From: Branchiostoma floridae
Lineage: Eukaryota > Chordata > Leptocardii > Amphioxiformes > Branchiostomatidae
Direction of reading: 5' to 3'
NCBI RefSeq assembly: GCF_000003815.2
Contig: NC_049981.1
Span: forward strand, 23,809,943-23,861,592
Length of the DNA: 51,650 nt
Shown here: piece after piece, positions 1-38,135 of the stretch
How the letters are laid out: the number at the start of each line of letters is the position of its first letter
Position numbering within the stretch: the first letter of the stretch is position 1
Position numbers and translations under genes: made by a program
The notes under the pieces: generated by a model
The model's database searches: none
Told to the model about the DNA's origin: nothing
What the model saw: the letters and a program-made list of their open reading frames with translations, nothing else

Positions 1-881
1 CCATGCGGGGAAAAAGACAAGCAACGGGTCGTTTTTTTTTCATCGATGCTTTACTTGTACGTGTAGCGTGACGTCTCTACTGGTTTTATCCAGGCTTCCG
101 ACAAGTTGTATATTGATGTTTCGTGAAGCTCACGAGATACCCTCAAGCTCCGAATCAGATCTGTACCGAGCCTGTGCTAGGGTTGTCCGAGATAACATTA
201 TGCGATGGAAATTAGACCACGCCCGCTTCCTACTCGGGAAGCAATCGCTGAAGGTATCGTTGGATGAATTGATTTCCTCAAATGGATCCGGATAATTTCC
301 TCGTTAGCGAGTGAGGTGGCTGTTATATCGGCGATAACGTATTCATTAAGGCATCTGCTTGAAGGTTTACCGGGTTTACCGTTAATACCATCCCGCTGTT
401 GTGCACGCAAGAGTACCTGGCTCTGACGTGGGCCGTTGCCTTCGGCGGAGTCGAGAGGTTGCATCAATCAAGTTTCTACTTCGCCGGACGAGCGTTATAT
501 GATACAGTGTGAGGACACACAGATAGGGATTTGCGCTAGAAGATATGTCCAGAAAGGGTGCTGAAGCAGCGAGAGACTTGCTGCACTAGGATACCCCCAT
601 CCTGTCTTCAATGCCGTATGGTCTTCTGTTTTACGGATGTACAAGGCTTTATTCTTGGAGGCTATGGAAGGAAGGGGATCGTTCCGAAATTTCTTCCGAC
701 ACGAAAACTACAGTCATGAGGAGGTGAGCCCGCCGCCGGTCCGTCCTAGAGGTAATTTCAGAATCAGTCATTATCTATCACCCTATATGAACAATACTGG
801 GACACGGAATTGACAACAATTTCAAATTCAAATTGACAACACACCTGGGCCGTGGAACCACTAAAATCAGTACATGCTGTT

Positions 882-895
882 GTTTCCATGGCAAT
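882..895. promoter_or_regulatory. X-box-like (RFX-type) palindrome
   Basis: The sequence GTTTCCATGGCAAT matches the X-box pattern bound by RFX factors: an imperfect inverted repeat with GTTTCC and GGCAAT half-sites. The same core occurs twice more upstream of the beta-type first exon of the kinase gene. No nearby gene start is recognised here, so function is speculative. Confidence 0.25.
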
Positions 896-2694
896 CGGTG
901 TCTATTGTACTGGATATAGGACAAACGATTTTTGTGCTTTTTGTGAGCGTAGTCTGCATTTATGACAGGCAATTTTGTAGTTGTAGGTACATATTAACCT
1001 GACTGCCCGCTGTTCGATACAATTATTTTGATTAAAGAATGACCCAAAATATCGTTTGACGCTATGACGCATTATCGCTAAGTAGCGTTACTCTTTTTTC
1101 TATTTATAGGATGAGGTGAAATGTTGTTGCAGAAATTTGTGAGTAGATTAGAAACGTGAATAACGTGAACGGTGGGCTTGGATTTGAGTCTTTTTGTGTG
1201 TGTGGGGGGGGGGGGCGGTGCGGCCCAAGACGTGACCAAAATGCAAAGTTTGCCAAAGTAGCTAGGATCATTCTACAAGTGTGTGGGGAGGTACTAAGGC
1301 TAAGGGTGGAGTTGTCAACAAAACGTTGCTTCAGACGGTTGCAAATTCAAGTCAGAGGCTGGCCAACATAGTACTAACTATTTACCTGTCTGGCATCAAA
1401 GCCACCTTGTCTTCCTTTTACCGTTTTTCTTGGTTTGTCCCTAACAATCTTCACAACAAAGGCGTCACTTACAGACCTATATATATCATTCGGAAGAAGA
1501 GTTTACGTAAACACGGCGCGAACACAGGAGGAGTCTGTCCATCAAGGTCTCTGCCACATGATCCCACATTTGTCGCACGACGTCTTTCAGAGGGCATTCT
1601 GAGATAGTCGTCCAATGTCCGGTGCAAAGTCTGATGGTGTCTTTTTGCGGACTGTCGTATTAGGTTCTTGTCCGTCACGTTGGATCCGCTTGAAAATTCT
1701 ACATCAGGATACGACCTACGACGAATAGAACCTCAATTTAACGCTACTTTATCTTCAGAAACAAACATGATTTCTTTTGTGTCGCGTTGGCTAAATTTGA
1801 ACAGCACGTTCCTACTTATGCCAGAGGAACTCTACTCTGCTTTACTCCAGACTTCCTAACAAATAGATAAGCTATACCATGTTCTTATATGCCCCGAGTG
1901 TCGCATATCAAAACTTGACTTAACCCCTTAATCTTTTCAAGATATGCAATCATGATGAGTGGCTGCCCTTCGTGCTATTCTCATACCTTACTCACCGTAA
2001 TTCCAACAATGTACAAATTGTACACGACACATGTTTACATTACTTGTCAACGATCCCCCACGGGAATGTGCAGCCAGCTGAAAGTCATTGATTCAAAAGA
2101 CGTCGCTACAAACTCGGAAGGGAAGTTTTCATTTTCAATGGAAACACTTTTTGAAAGCGACTATTTATCGCTTGGAAATGTACCCTTCAAATTGGGCGGT
2201 ACTTGCGACGAACGGCCGATATAAACTAGGGGCCAAACTTACACACATAAACTTACACGTATTACTTGCGACAATGGTCTTCCACACTTGGCAGTGAGCT
2301 ATCTCCTCTGGTGTGAGACGCCAGCTGCAGAAAGAAAGAAAGAAATGTAAATATATGCAAGTATATACAAATTTTCTGCGCATTAGAATTGAGTGAAAGC
2401 CAACACAGCTGAGCTACCCGGTATACAAGATAAGAAAAAGTCCTCTGCGGAAAGTATATTGTTACTGATATACGATCTTGGCGTGTGTGCCCATACATAA
2501 AGGGCCACCCCCCGTAACGTTAATTTAGTCTCATCACAGACTTTACCGGCAATACTTCTAACCCATCTACACGACACCCACTTATCTAATTAGGCTGGGC
2601 CAAGCCAGAAGACCTCGCGGGTGATGTTAATCATGCCACGCCGAAATACGATCTGAAAGCAACAGACAAACAAGCAGAAACCCGGCATCGACTG

Positions 2695-2890
2695 TAAAAC
2701 TTAGACCCCACCAAGGTGGCGACCAGGTTACGACCACTACAACCTAGAATTTGACAGAGCCTTGCTCAACCGATTCAATGCATAATAATGAATTGTTTTA
2801 CGCTGTCTGTGTTTTCAGTGTTAACAGTCATACTTTTTTTTTGATTTTGCATGATATTACAACTATGACGTAAGGGGTAACACAAATCAA
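2695..2890 (+). repeat. Diverged dispersed repeat, copy 1 of 3
   Basis: Shares an ordered set of words with 7290-7460 and 7710-7800: 'caacct..aatttgacag', then 'tttacgct..tctgtgtt', 'ttttca', 'catact', 'tgcatgatatt' and 'actatgacgtaaggg'. The order is kept but the copies differ by many substitutions and indels, as expected for an old mobile-element family. No coding capacity or terminal structure was recognised. Confidence 0.5.
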
Positions 2891-3314
2891 AATCTAATCA
2901 ATGTTGCAGCGAGGTCGCTTTGACGTCGCCGTCCAGAGTAAAAGGGACGGAGGTTAATCGGTTGCGTTTGGCTGTAATCTGGCACCCAGACTGTTGCCAG
3001 GGTCTTCACAGGTCAGCTCTTCGCCACCGCGGGACCATCATGCCCTCTGAGGAAATTTTACCTCAGCCCACTGAAGGAGACCCTTTCTCCTAACCCGCTG
3101 TTCAGCTCAGGTGCTGTTCAGTTCAAGTAGGCAAAGATTCAGCGTTGTAGGGTTAGTATTAAAGCCAAGCTTGGATACAAGTTTGCAGTGAAGAGGGAAC
3201 CAGGGCCCGGAGGGGGCCAAGCAGACGGTTTAGGGACCGGACACACTGATAATCAGGTCAGTTGTCTGCAGCCTGGGTCTCTACTTAAATTATGAATGGA
3301 CTGTTGGGATTTCT

Positions 3315-3636
3315 GGAGGTGATTTGGTTTCTGCTGTGGGACAAATCTAGATTCAAGACGTTTTTACATTCTGACTCGTTCATGATGAGCTATCTATATG
3401 TCCGTATTAGCCCTCTACATTTATGTACCCAGGTAGGACCGTGTAGCTATCTACCTGTCTATCAGTCAATCTGTTTGGGTCTCTGTCTCTTGAGGTGGTT
3501 TGGCTTTGGCTGTGGGACAAATCTGGATTTAAGAGGTTTTCACATTCTTACTCTTTCCAGATGAACTATCTATCTGTCCTTATTAGCCATTTACATGTAT
3601 GTACCCATGTAGCTATCTACCTGTCTATCAGTCAAA
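3315..3636 (+). repeat. Tandem duplication of a ~160-bp unit (two copies)
   Basis: Unit 1 (about 3315-3470) and unit 2 (about 3491-3636) align in order. Both contain 'tgtgggacaaatct', 'cacattct/acattct', 'tatctat..gtcc', 'ttagcc', 'tgtaccca', 'gtagctatctacctgtct' and 'atcagtcaa'. They differ by scattered substitutions and small indels, so the duplication is not recent. An open frame spans part of it but has no recognisable protein similarity. Confidence 0.7.
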
Positions 3637-6600
3637 CTATATATCTAATAAATCTATCTCACTAAAACAATAGTATGTAAATCTATACAAATATGTACGA
3701 ACACGCACATGCTCTGGAGTATGTCTTTTCGCACTGTCCACGCTTAACAATAATAAGTCGTTAGAAGCTGTGTGATGAGTGACGTCATGAACTATAATCT
3801 TAGCCACCACATTACCAGTTCATGGATGACCTGTCACGATGGAAACATTAATCATGAAGGACAGTTGTTTTGCTTTTTGCCGTGAAAACATGGCCATGAA
3901 ACAGCTCATTAACAAGTGGGCTGTGTTCAATCAAACGTAGTTTAAAAGATTAACTCTGCACATTGTGAGTCGGTAAGCGGGGGGTAAGAACAACATGCTC
4001 TGTAGATTAGCGTTCGGAGCCATGTTATTCTGGTATGTTAAGGTAACGTTCATGTAGAATGTGAGAGGCAAAACTGGAGCTATTATGCTTGATGTTATAG
4101 ATATTTGCTGGCCTTTTTCTCACATTTGTATCATTACCTCATTGTTTTATTTTCAAGGTCTGCAAACAACGCAAAAACAACCCACAACATTCCCTTATTT
4201 GGGTGACACTAATGGATATAGGTCGTATTGCGTAAATGCATGCTCACGTGTTAAAAGCAAGACAGACAAATAAATGTACACTTGTTATTATGTACACTAC
4301 ATAGAGAGCTCGAAAGAGGGAGACAGGATGACAGTGGTCACTTACTAAGTTACTAATGGTATTCATTTGTTGCATTGAATGTCCCCCTCCCTTCTCACTA
4401 AATGCAAAAAAGATGACATACGAATTCAGCACAGCCGTATTGCATTCTCTGTACAGAATACCTGTGTTAACTTATTCAAGTTGGTAATGGCAATAGGAAA
4501 CCGGCTATCTGACAATTTGTCACCTAACATCGCGATTATTTTGGAATGTTAAGACTTGAATCGCAACGTACAAAACGGCACAAATGGGCGCAAAACAGCG
4601 ACTTGCACGACTGAGTTTATCCAATTTCCTGCCCTGTCAAACAGTGTCGAAACATCATAAGAATGTGAACAGGAAGTGCCCATAACTGGTAACACACGTA
4701 CACACACGTACGCCACGGGCTTCTGAGATTCGTGTAATGTAGAAACTCCAACTTTATTGCACAACGTTTGTAACCGATACCATATACGGCAAATTACTTA
4801 ACACCAAGACAGTGCTTTATCTACAAGTCTTATATGCTCGTTGTTTTCTATAGGGAGCAGCCTACTACATAATGAAGTAAAAGTATGATGATCATAATGC
4901 AATGGGACATTGTGTACGTCACAGCTTTGAACATGAGGTATACCTACAGCCACTTACTAGATATACAGTAATGAAAACTCTTGAAAATTGACAAGAGAAG
5001 GAAGTGTCGTATTCCTTTCTACCTAATCGTCCCACAATTGCAACCATCATTCAGAGAATATTCAACGGCAAAAGCAGGCCAAGTGGCCGTGTTCCGGACA
5101 GCTGGCTTTAGTTTCAAGCTATCTACAAACTGCACGCTATCTCCAAACGATTTAGGAGAGTGTCCCATTCTCATGCCTGCGCAAGCGCTGTCACGAACGT
5201 TCCAAGAGTGACTTCACACTTTTGGCTTTGATACCCTTGTCGGACGGCTTTGAGTCTAATATGAATGGAATTTGCACTGACGGTCCGCCTAGTCTGACGA
5301 AAAGCAATTACAGTCAGAAAGGAGTAGGGCAGGCTTTCAGGACGGTAGTGGGCTTAGAGATGTATCAAGTTGTCATGTGTGATCTATCGATTCAACCCTT
5401 GGAAAGGACCGTTCTTAGGTCTAAAGCACACCCAGATCCTCCATGCGAATAGAGACACAAATCATATCTGACTACTGAGTACTATGTGCAGAAATAGACT
5501 CCGTATCACTGGCGTAATGAGCTATGGATTTCATAATTGGCTCGGGATTTGTTTTGCTCATAACTACGGATTAAGTGACAATGTTGCTATTTCTAATTTT
5601 CTTCGTGTTAAGATACTTTTAAAGAAGGCATATTGGACACAGGATGAACGAAACAAAACACAAACATTTCTGATACTAGGGCAATCTGTGCATAACACCA
5701 AACCCCAAAACATAAGCCCGGAAAAACACAAACAAATGTTTCACAATCATATTTGGCAATAATTTTTAACAATCGAATCCTTTTGCGTATGATCATATTT
5801 TGATTAGTTACCACCAACGCATACGCAAACACTGATAACCTTGGAGCAACTGACAACACGACACGATCAGAGAAAATCACGCAACATCTGCTGGGCAAAA
5901 TCCAACTACCACAAGGCCTAACGCGCGGAAATAACGTAGGCCTGGACCAATATACCGAAGAACGTGGGTGATTTCTGAAATTATTACATCGATTATAAAA
6001 ACAGCTAACGCGAAAAAGAACGTGCACCATCGCGCATTTACATCCAGACGACATGCCAAACTACATACGAATGCGGCAAAGGGAACATAGAGATACAAAT
6101 GCGAACAATCATCAAATTGGACGAAAATGATACTCTGTCGTCGAAGTTTACCCTCCGTCACAGAGTATTAACAAATGAAGAGGAATTGATCGCAAAGCAT
6201 ACGATTTACTTGGCTCATTTCTATGTGATTCGACGTGGGCATACAGTTCTCGATTATTGATGTTTTATAAATCTTGGATAGTATAATCATACCAAGCCAA
6301 ACCTTTGGAGAGAGAGGCGCAGGCCATTCTTTACAAACCAATACATGTTGTGTCTAGTAGATCCTCTGTATGACCGACAGTGCACCTCTCTTTGCAACGT
6401 TAGGCTATGAACAATTACTATCCAGGCGAACAGCCATTGAAGATCGGTATCCTCTCGAGATATGCGTGATCGTGAATGAAAGCCTCTCGTAAGGGTTTCC
6501 TTCCGCGGAACGTTTTTTCGAGACAAATTTGTGGCCTGAGTGACCAGCGTATCTTAGCCCTCGTCTCGTTCGACGTACCTTCTAAGTGCACCTGTCCATT

Positions 6601-7289
6601 TCAACCCTCGCTTCATCGCTCTTTGAGTGGCCTCTAGATGTAACCCTTCAGGAAGATCACTTCGCTTTTATATACGATGGGCTCTACACTGTAACCTTGT
6701 GCGTCAAACCCACACGTATACGAGATACCTCTTAAACTACCATATCTGTCGTAACCGAGATTTTCCCCTTCTCATGTTGATTTCCAGTCTAGGGTTTTCC
6801 ATTCACAGAGCCTCCATAGATGGTGAACTGCAAAGGTATCATATACGTATCAAAAAGAGGAAAATCATAGATTCAGAGTCCATCTTAAAATGTATGGTGT
6901 GTTTCACGGAAAGCTATCACCTACTCTATCACCATATTCGGTTATATGAGATCGTTGATGAACATTACATTCACTCTGAGCCCAGTCAGGAAGAAAAGTG
7001 GTTCAGTGACGTCAATAAAAACCGTTGAAGAATACAAATGTAGCTATACGTCAATGCATTGCATAATGCGTCTGTTGGACATAATTGAACGGTGTTCAGA
7101 CGGAGGACCATTTTACGGTGTTCTGGCCGTCTCATCAAAAAGGTATTCAAACGGCGCTGCCAGGCTCGGAAGCAATCGATGTTGAGAGTTGATATGGTTC
7201 GCCGGATCCTATAATCACTCCCACTGATTAAGGCTAGCAGTGAGGTAGGTAGTTACTGGTGCTGTGCTCTCACCTGAAGACGTGAGGTT
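3637..7289. other. Intergenic DNA, no gene recognised
   Basis: Open frames of up to about 150 codons occur on both strands (for example 5608-6054 minus and 6627-7028 plus). Their translations lack recognisable domains, have atypical composition and overlap frames on the other strand, so I treat them as chance. No RNA gene or clear mobile element was seen. Confidence 0.45.
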
Positions 7290-7460
7290 GTGTTCAAGTG
7301 AATACGACCTCACTGCCATCGCGCTGCAACCTACAATTTGACAGATCACTCAGCGAGCTCCACAGATGGACAACGAACGTTTTTTTTTGTGATCTGTTGT
7401 CTTTTCAGCCATACTTCTTGCATGATATTCCAATTATGATGTCATGGGTCACAAAAGTCT
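7290..7460 (+). repeat. Diverged dispersed repeat, copy 2 of 3
   Basis: Same ordered words as 2695-2890 and 7710-7800, including 'tgcaacct', 'aatttgacag', 'tctgttgtcttttcagccatac', 'tgcatgatattcc' and 'aattatgatgtcatggg'. It is closer to copy 3 than to copy 1 over the last 80 bases. Confidence 0.5.
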
Positions 7461-7709
7461 GCCTAGCAGCGAGGTGGTAAAGTAAACCTAGTGAAAAAAG
7501 GGCCTTGCGGATATGGTATACATGGGAAGTTAACGGAAAAATACAAAGACAGCTTTTTCGTTGCATTTTGTATATACCTATTCATTGGTATTATCTATAT
7601 GTTAGATATCTTATGAGCGCTTATTGAGAAACCGTACTTATGATATGTACAGCTAGGTGCTTCCAGAGAAATCATACTTGAGACAGCTAAAACATATCGA
7701 CGATGATCA

Positions 7710-7800
7710 GCAATTTTTACGCTTTGTGTGTTCTGTTGTCTTTTCAACCATACCCTTTGCATGACATTCCAATTATGATGTTAAGGGTCCCAAAAATCCC
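7710..7800 (+). repeat. Diverged dispersed repeat, copy 3 of 3 (partial)
   Basis: Contains 'ttttacgctttgtgtgtt', 'tgttgtcttttcaaccat', 'tgcatgacattcc' and 'aattatgatgttaaggg'. It matches the 3' halves of the copies at 2695-2890 and 7290-7460. Confidence 0.5.
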
Positions 7801-8223
7801 ATTTAGGGTTTTTATGGTATTCTAATTGTCCTTATTTTATCACAATGTGTAAAGGTCAAGGCAAAAATCTGCGTGTCGTTCGTTCGCGCTCCAGCTGCGA
7901 GAAAAGATAGAAGAAAGGCAAACAACCACAATCAAGTCCTACTCCAGATCTAACCCACTTAGCGGTAATATGCTAGCAAGAGTGGGTGGTCTGTAGGGCA
8001 TTACGGTAATTTGCTAAAGGCTTGGTAACGCCAGAATGACGCCTACACGTGAAATACGATTTTTCACATTGTGTAAGTGTAGTGCGACTTTAACTCTGTG
8101 AGAGGATTTCAGAACATTTGATCAAAATTTGAATGGAACACGGGAGTGCATCACATTTTAGCAAAATACAATATTTCTTCAAAGATATCCTACAAATGTA
8201 TGCATGTTCCCTTTACAGCCGAG

Positions 8224-34863
<26,640 letters not shown>

Positions 34864-37144
34864 ATTTATCATTTCTAGACGTGGCAGAACGGAACATATA
34901 TTGCCAACTAATCATTTTATTTCAAGGTTTAGAATGTAGTAACATCCTGAGCGATTAATTTTGTGAGACATCATTGATATGTGTTCAGAAGTTTTACTCT
35001 GGACTAACACCTCTAGAATAAGTTTTTTCTAAAGAAATTGTAGTCTTATTATTGAATGATGTCCTGATTATGAGGTGTTAATTGCATCACAAAGTCATAT
35101 AGTTTTTTCGTACTTTCTCCATAATGGTAAATAGATTTTAGACTTTAACTAATTGAGGCGTACTTGAAAGAAGAGAATTGTACATGGACATAACAATTGT
35201 GTGGTAAAAGAGCACCAAGTCTTGATATACTTGTAAAAAATGATGAAAGGTGTTTTTAAAAATAGAGACGTTGTTGTTGCTGCCAAGCAAGAGTGCCACT
35301 GTTATGATCCATTAGTTTATTTTTCATTGTCATGCCATACTTTATTTAACAAAAAGTGAACTCTATTTTTTTTCAGCTACTCACATTTAGCAATTATGAA
35401 ATTATGCTCACATACGAATGATTCTATATAATGGAACTTTCGTTCTGTGAAGCCGAATCCATGTCGTTAATATTCAGAGAAAGAAAAGGTACATACAATA
35501 CCAATACATAGAAAACACACTTTCTTTCTACATGGTCCGAAATCAAGAAAGCACAAAAATTATCTTGAAATTTTAACTTTCTATGTAGGGCTAAGCTTGT
35601 CCACTCATGTTATACCAAAGTGTGCTGAGGTGTAATGCATGACTATTGTACATGTGGTATGTCATGTTACACGACCGTAAATTTTCAAAACGTGCCAAAT
35701 ACACATTCTGTGTCTGATGTAGCTTTGGAACTCACATTTGATAGGTTTGGTGTAGTCTGCTATGTTTTGTTGTGCATTACGTAGGCATGATACATTGGTC
35801 TATCTTAAAGGTTTTGTGATCAATCTGTAATGTCACAACAAGGAGGCTACATGGTCACGTTTTATGAGTGATACCACTGTTATTGCGATGTTAAGGGTAG
35901 CATACAACAATAGGTGGTGTTTTCTTTAGCCTAGTCTCATTAGCCAACTGGACAAAATGAGAAATCCCACCAATTCATCTGCAAATTCCTTTTGAATATT
36001 GAACACAAAATTGAATACACCTGTACCTCTCAAAACAACCGCCTTTAAGAGTCAATGCCTGGTTTAAGCGACTCATTTTGTACAGAAACATTTGTTCTCA
36101 TTTACTTTAAACACATTTTACTTGAGGCTTAAAAGAGATGCTGATTTAGTTGTGTAACTACATTTTAGAGCCTTTAGATTCTTTGTGATATGCATTATGA
36201 TGTTTGGTTAGGTGGATAATAATTAACTGAAACAAATACGTGACAGGTGAATTGAAGGACATGCATTATAAGTTCAAGAATACTTGTGTGAAAACAAAAT
36301 GCTCTGCATTTTTTAGCCTGTTAATATCCCAAGCTGTGAGGCAACGTCATGTCCCTCAGTTATCACTAGGATGTACCCGATATATCAAAATTGTATATTT
36401 TGTACAAAAACTAGAAACAATATTAAACAGAGTATACTTATCATTCATCACATCTTTCTGCAACAAGACAGAAAAAAGTTGAGACCAAAATATATATGTA
36501 TTACATTATTCAGGAAGTCAAATGTGTGCTCACTGTGGATTTATGTAATTAAAGATGTTTCACAAAGATGCAGTCTATTTTGTGGATTAGTTTAAGTATA
36601 AAACTAAAGCTCTGCCCCTCAGGCATTGGCAAAATACTTTGGTAATTCCCAGCCACACAGCAACAGGTTGTTTGCGGTCAAAGCCGTAGTGCATCTTTGT
36701 CTGTTAACTGGAAAGTCCTCCTGATATGAGGTGTTGCTAAAACTATAGATCTAGTACAGCTTTCTTTGAGTGTATTACATGTATATACTAGGAAAGCCAT
36801 ATGATTAGTTCAACACATTATTACTGCTTACTCAAGGAACGAGAGAAGTATGACAAAGAAATGACAACTGTTGACGTGAGTGTTCAAACCTTTACCCTTT
36901 ATCTTACTCTTACAAAAACCTTGCCACAATACAAGCACAAGACAAGACTTAATCATGGAAATANNNNNNNNNNNNNNNNNNNNNNNNNNNNNNNNNNNNN
37001 NNNNNNNNNNNNNNNNNNNNNNNNNNNNNNNNNNNNNNNNNNNNNNNNNNNNNNNNNNNNNNNACTTAAGGGTACAGCAATCACTACCTTACTGTGACAG
37101 CCATAACAGACTTTGCTTTGGAAACTGTCCAAAATAACTGTGTA
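34864..37144 (+). other. PRKG1 3' untranslated region and convergent intergenic DNA
   Basis: No coding signal. The 3' UTR is probably long; the exact poly(A) site is not clear (an ATTAAA lies at about 36548). A 100-N gap of probably nominal size is at 36964-37063. Confidence 0.45.
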
Positions 37145-37146
37145 TA

Positions 37147-37724
37147 CGAGGGGCGTGCAATTAGTAATGGTCCTGACCCATTTCCCATAGCAGGAGATTA
37201 ATGAAACTTGGCACAGTTATTAGTCTTTCTCTTCATAGGAATCACCCAGAGTTATGCATTTCTCCCATCGTTTGATGCAGCTCTGGACACCGATTTTGTA
37301 GGACACCCCAGGTTGGTCCTCCAACTGATGCCTCATCAATGGCACAAGAGGGACGACCAGGTCTGGGAGCTGTTTCCACAGACTTCCAGCCACGTTTGAA
37401 TTCAGGATGCCAGCGTTTTACAAGGTCATATGATGGGGCATCATCACCATAAGTTTCATTTATTTCATCAAAAGTCTTCTTTGGTGTGCGTCCTTTCAAA
37501 TACAAAAACCGGATCACTGCGCGACACTCAACTGGTTCCATTTCACACCTGGTCCATTTCGCACCTGACTAAGTTCAAACACCAGTAAATCAGAAACCAC
37601 AATTAGTTCAGAGCTGTCTTTTGCAACATAACCCATAGAGATATGAATTATTACACATACAAAATTTCATTTAGATCAGACAACTGGAAGTGGGTCAGGA
37701 CCATTACTTATTGCACGCCCCTCG
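37147..37724 (-). mobile_element. Tc1/mariner-family deletion derivative with intact TIRs
   Basis: Terminal inverted repeats of about 40 bp: left CGAGGGGCGTGCAATTAGTA (from 37147) and right, on the other strand, CGAGGGGCGTGCAATAAGTA (from 37724). Both continue ATGGTCCTGACCCA. The element is flanked by TA on both sides (37145-37146, 37725-37726), the mariner target duplication. On the minus strand the transposase N-terminus (MEPVECRAVIRFLYLKGRTP, then KRWHPEFKRGWKSVE..PRPGRPS) is followed after a deletion by the family C-terminus RWEKCITLGDSYEEKD and a stop at 37220. The catalytic middle is missing, so it could only move with enzyme supplied in trans. Confidence 0.9.
37280..37541 (-). pseudogene. 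Mariner transposase remnant (N-terminal DNA-binding part)
   Basis: About 70 residues match the paired helix-turn-helix of mariner transposases: an FLYLKGRTPKKTFDEINETY helix pair, then W..EFKRG..SVE..PRPGRPS, the linker that precedes the catalytic domain. The frame then leaves the family and the DD34D region is absent. The start is about 180 bp inside the right TIR, as is usual. Confidence 0.85.
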
Positions 37725-37733
37725 TATGTCATG

Positions 37734-38135
37734 CAGGGTTGGACAAGTTTTCTAAAATTTATTTGTCCTATCGGGCAAGTACATTGAAAATTCACTTGCC
37801 AAACCAACTTTTCACTTGCCCAAAATTTCAATGCCATATTTCTTGCAGGTAGAAAGGTTTTTCACTAATATCATTACGGGATTAGTCTGATAACTAAGAC
37901 CATTTCAGAGGTTTTTGTGCCTCTTTAATTGACAATAAGCTGGAGAAAAACAACAACAAAAGCCTTTAAGTTAACTTAGCACAATCATGCAAGTGGCAAG
38001 GACTTAGTAGGAAAGGGGCGCACTCCTGGAAAAATCTTACTTGCCCGATCGGGCAAGTGAGGCAGGACATGCGCTTGCCCAATTGGCACTTTCACTTGTC
38101 CGGGACAATCGGACTAGTGGACTTATCCAACCCTG
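37734..38135. mobile_element. Non-autonomous inverted-repeat element rich in GGGCAAGT/ACTTGCCC words
   Basis: Ends are inverted repeats: CAGGGTTGGACAAGT at 37734 and, on the other strand, CAGGGTTGGATAAGT from 38135. The interior has many ACTTGCC/GGGCAAGT words in both directions, including the palindrome TTGCCCGATCGGGCAA near 38043. CAGGG ends suggest a hAT-like MITE, but the 8-bp flanks do not match, so the target duplication is unconfirmed. It starts 9 bp beyond the mariner element. Confidence 0.65.

Larger units (their letters stand above)
1..3314. other. Intergenic DNA upstream of PRKG1, no gene recognised
   Basis: No open frame here resembles a known protein, and none is flanked by convincing splice sites. 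There are low-complexity tracts, such as a run of about 14 G at 1205, and a diverged dispersed repeat near 2700-2900. A 5' untranslated exon of the kinase gene could lie here, because the first coding exon at 8219 is preceded by a splice acceptor, but I cannot identify one. Confidence 0.5.

Noticed and set aside
5608-6054. 148-codon open frame on the minus strand
   Set aside because: No recognisable domain, no splice context, and overlapping frames on both strands; composition looks like translated non-coding DNA.
6627-7028. 133-codon open frame on the plus strand
   Set aside because: No similarity to a known protein and no supporting neighbour or splice signals.
8146-8223. Upstream in-frame ATG for the PRKG1 alpha exon
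   Set aside because: The segment lies before the splice acceptor at 8211-8218 and its residues do not resemble a PKG amino terminus.
37242-37280. C-terminal residues of the mariner open frame (GEMHNSG end)
   Set aside because: The true family C-terminus (RWEKCITLGD) is in another frame of the same bases, so the open-frame end is out of frame after the deletion.
37734-38135. 8-bp target duplication for a hAT call
   Set aside because: The 8 bases on each side do not match, so the hAT assignment is left tentative.
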